Shown: one piece after another, positions 6,942-8,260 of the stretch | Layout: each line of letters opens with the position of its first letter | How positions within the stretch are numbered: position 1 is the first letter of the stretch | Source of the DNA: Hyphomicrobiales bacterium | GTDB taxonomy: Bacteria > Pseudomonadota > Alphaproteobacteria > Rhizobiales > Beijerinckiaceae | Assembly (NCBI GenBank): GCA_003567055.1 | Contig: PXAW01000194.1 | Coordinates: 1 to 8,260, forward strand | Direction of reading: 5' to 3' | DNA: 8,260 nt | Program-made: the position numbers and the translations under genes | Notes under the pieces: model-generated | Database searches by the model: none | Seen by the model: only the letters and a program-made list of their open reading frames with translations | What the model was told of the DNA's origin: nothing

Positions 6942-8260
6942 ATGGCAGGTTCCAGCGCATTGCGCGCCGCAAACGATATCCAGCAGCCCAACGATCTCGA
7001 TTCGTGGTGGTTGCCCTTTACGGCGAACAAATCCTTCAAGACCAGTCCGCGCATGGTCTCGCGCGCGAAGGACATGTACTACTACACGCCTGAAGGGAAG
7101 CCGGTGATCGACGGCACTTCCGGCCTGTGGTGCTGCAATGCCGGCCATAATCGCGACGAGATCGTCTCCGCCATCCAGACCCAGGCCCAGGAGCTCGACT
7201 TCGCGCCGGGCTTCCAGTACGGCCACCCGCTCGCCTTCACGGCGGCCTCGCGGATCGCGCAACTCGCGCCCGCTGATCTCGATCACGTCTTCTTCTGCAA
7301 TTCCGGCTCGGAGGCCGCCGACACGGCGCTGAAGATCGCTTTGGCCTACTGGAACGTGAAGGGGCAGGGGCAGAAGACGCGGCTCATCGGACGCGAACGC
7401 GGCTATCACGGGGTGGGCTTCGGCGGCATCACCGTGGGCGGCATCGTCAACAACCGCAAATTCTTCGGCTCGCTGCTCGCCGGTGCCGATCACCTGCCGC
7501 ATACCTATAACCGCGAGCACCAGGCCTATTCGAAGGGCGAGCCGGAATGGGGCGCGCATCTCGCGGATGACCTGGAGCGCATCGTCGCCCTGCACGACGC
7601 CTCGACCATCGCTGCCGTGATCGTCGAGCCGATGGCGGGCTCGACCGGGGCGCTGCCCCCGCCCAAGGGTTATCTCAAGCGCTTGCGCGAGATCTGCGAC
7701 AAGCACGACATCCTGCTCGTCTTCGACGAGGTGATCACCGGCTTCGGGCGTCTCGGCTATGCCTTCGCCGCCGAGCGCTACGGCGTCGTGCCCGACATGA
7801 TCACCTTCGCCAAGGCGGTGAATTCCGGCACCGTGCCGATGGGCGGGGTGATCTGCCGCAAGCACATCTACGATGCCTTCATGAACGGCCCGGACAATGC
7901 CGTCGAGCTGTTCCACGGCTACACCTATTCGGGGCATCCGCTGGCCTGCGCCGCGACGATCGCGACGCTGGATATCTACCAGCGCGAGAACCTGTTCGAG
8001 CGCACGCGTGAAGTCGAGGAGCGCTGGGCGGATGCGATGATGTCGCTCAAGGGCCTGCCCAACGTGGTCGATATCCGCACGCTCGGCCTCGTCGGCGCCG
8101 TCGATCTCGCGCCGAACGCGCAGGGTCCGGGCAAGCGCGGCTATGCGGCGATCGAGAAAGGCTTCCACGATTACGGGCTGATGCTGCGCACCGCCTTCGA
8201 CACCATCGCCGTGGCGCCGCCGCTGATCGCCGAGGACAAGCATATCGACGAGATCATCGA
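6942..8260 (+). CDS. Beta-alanine--pyruvate aminotransferase-like class III aminotransferase (3' end cut off)
   Basis: 439 residues are visible with no stop. The family is about 440-450 long, so only a few residues should be missing. This PLP enzyme moves an amino group from an omega-amino acid such as beta-alanine to pyruvate, giving malonate semialdehyde and alanine in the cytoplasm. Class III landmarks are the phosphate-binding S121-G-S123, Y155-H-G, D262 in 'FDEVITGFGR' (pyridine nitrogen), K291 in 'TFAKAVNSG' (Schiff base), 'HGYTYSGHPLACAA', and R416, which lines up with the carboxylate-binding Arg of Pseudomonas omega-amino acid transaminases. The opening 'WWLPFTANKSFKTSPRM' and 'DFAPGFQYGHPLAF' closely match the BauA type. 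ATG at 6942 has a strong GGAGG (6930-6934) 7 nt upstream. Class III members swap substrates easily, so taurine-, putrescine- or glyoxylate-linked activity cannot be excluded. It is divergent from the betaine gene and has no visible partner downstream within the window. Confidence 0.93.
   Translation, partial: MAGSSALRAANDIQQPNDLDSWWLPFTANKSFKTSPRMVSRAKDMYYYTPEGKPVIDGTSGLWCCNAGHNRDEIVSAIQTQAQELDFAPGFQYGHPLAFTAASRIAQLAPADLDHVFFCNSGSEAADTALKIALAYWNVKGQGQKTRLIGRERGYHGVGFGGITVGGIVNNRKFFGSLLAGADHLPHTYNREHQAYSKGEPEWGAHLADDLERIVALHDASTIAAVIVEPMAGSTGALPPPKGYLKRLREICDKHDILLVFDEVITGFGRLGYAFAAERYGVVPDMITFAKAVNSGTVPMGGVICRKHIYDAFMNGPDNAVELFHGYTYSGHPLACAATIATLDIYQRENLFERTREVEERWADAMMSLKGLPNVVDIRTLGLVGAVDLAPNAQGPGKRGYAAIEKGFHDYGLMLRTAFDTIAVAPPLIAEDKHIDEII

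Noticed and set aside
6882..8243. 453-residue minus-strand open frame
   Set aside because: Antisense to the class III aminotransferase, in which all catalytic motifs are present on the plus strand.

Overview
The window is GC-rich DNA with the dense, C/G-ending codon use of a high-GC proteobacterium. The relatives I recognise (GAF-PAS sensors, a BauA-like aminotransferase) fit Alphaproteobacteria best, but this is inference. A fused glycine-sarcosine/dimethylglycine methyltransferase for de novo glycine betaine synthesis points to a halophilic or salt-tolerant organism. No rRNA, tRNA, CRISPR array, insertion sequence or phage gene is visible.

Layout, left to right. (1) The left edge cuts a minus-strand gene for a GAF-PAS-PAS sensor protein (ATG at 1232), whose output domain lies outside the window. 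(2) A 351-bp divergent, AT-richer intergenic region (1233-1583) holds a perfect 12-bp palindrome and candidate promoters in both directions. (3) A plus-strand two-gene operon follows: a methionyl-tRNA synthetase-like protein (1584-3245), then, 17 nt later, an MFS transporter (3263-4507). (4) The transporter converges on the minus-strand betaine-synthesis fusion gene (4613-6295). A strong hairpin at 4531-4558 lies between them, with its T-tract on the minus strand, so it terminates the methyltransferase message. (5) A 646-bp divergent region (6296-6941) carries several perfect palindromes but no convincing gene. (6) A plus-strand class III aminotransferase of the beta-alanine--pyruvate type (from 6942) runs off the right edge and is probably missing only its last few residues.

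The most interesting element is the MetRS-like/MFS pair. The synthetase keeps the Rossmann-fold HLGH motif, the Cys4 zinc knuckle and a KMSKS-like loop (KFSTS). By eye, however, it has lost most residues that line the methionine pocket and the residues that read the CAU anticodon. I infer an adenylate-forming enzyme for another amino acid, possibly acting without tRNA (as MshC, derived from CysRS, does), with its product or a related toxic compound moved by the adjacent transporter. No function is established for it here. The methyltransferase fusion explains osmoprotectant synthesis from glycine with three SAM per betaine. The aminotransferase could feed amino-acid pools (alanine, possibly glycine), but that link rests only on adjacency.
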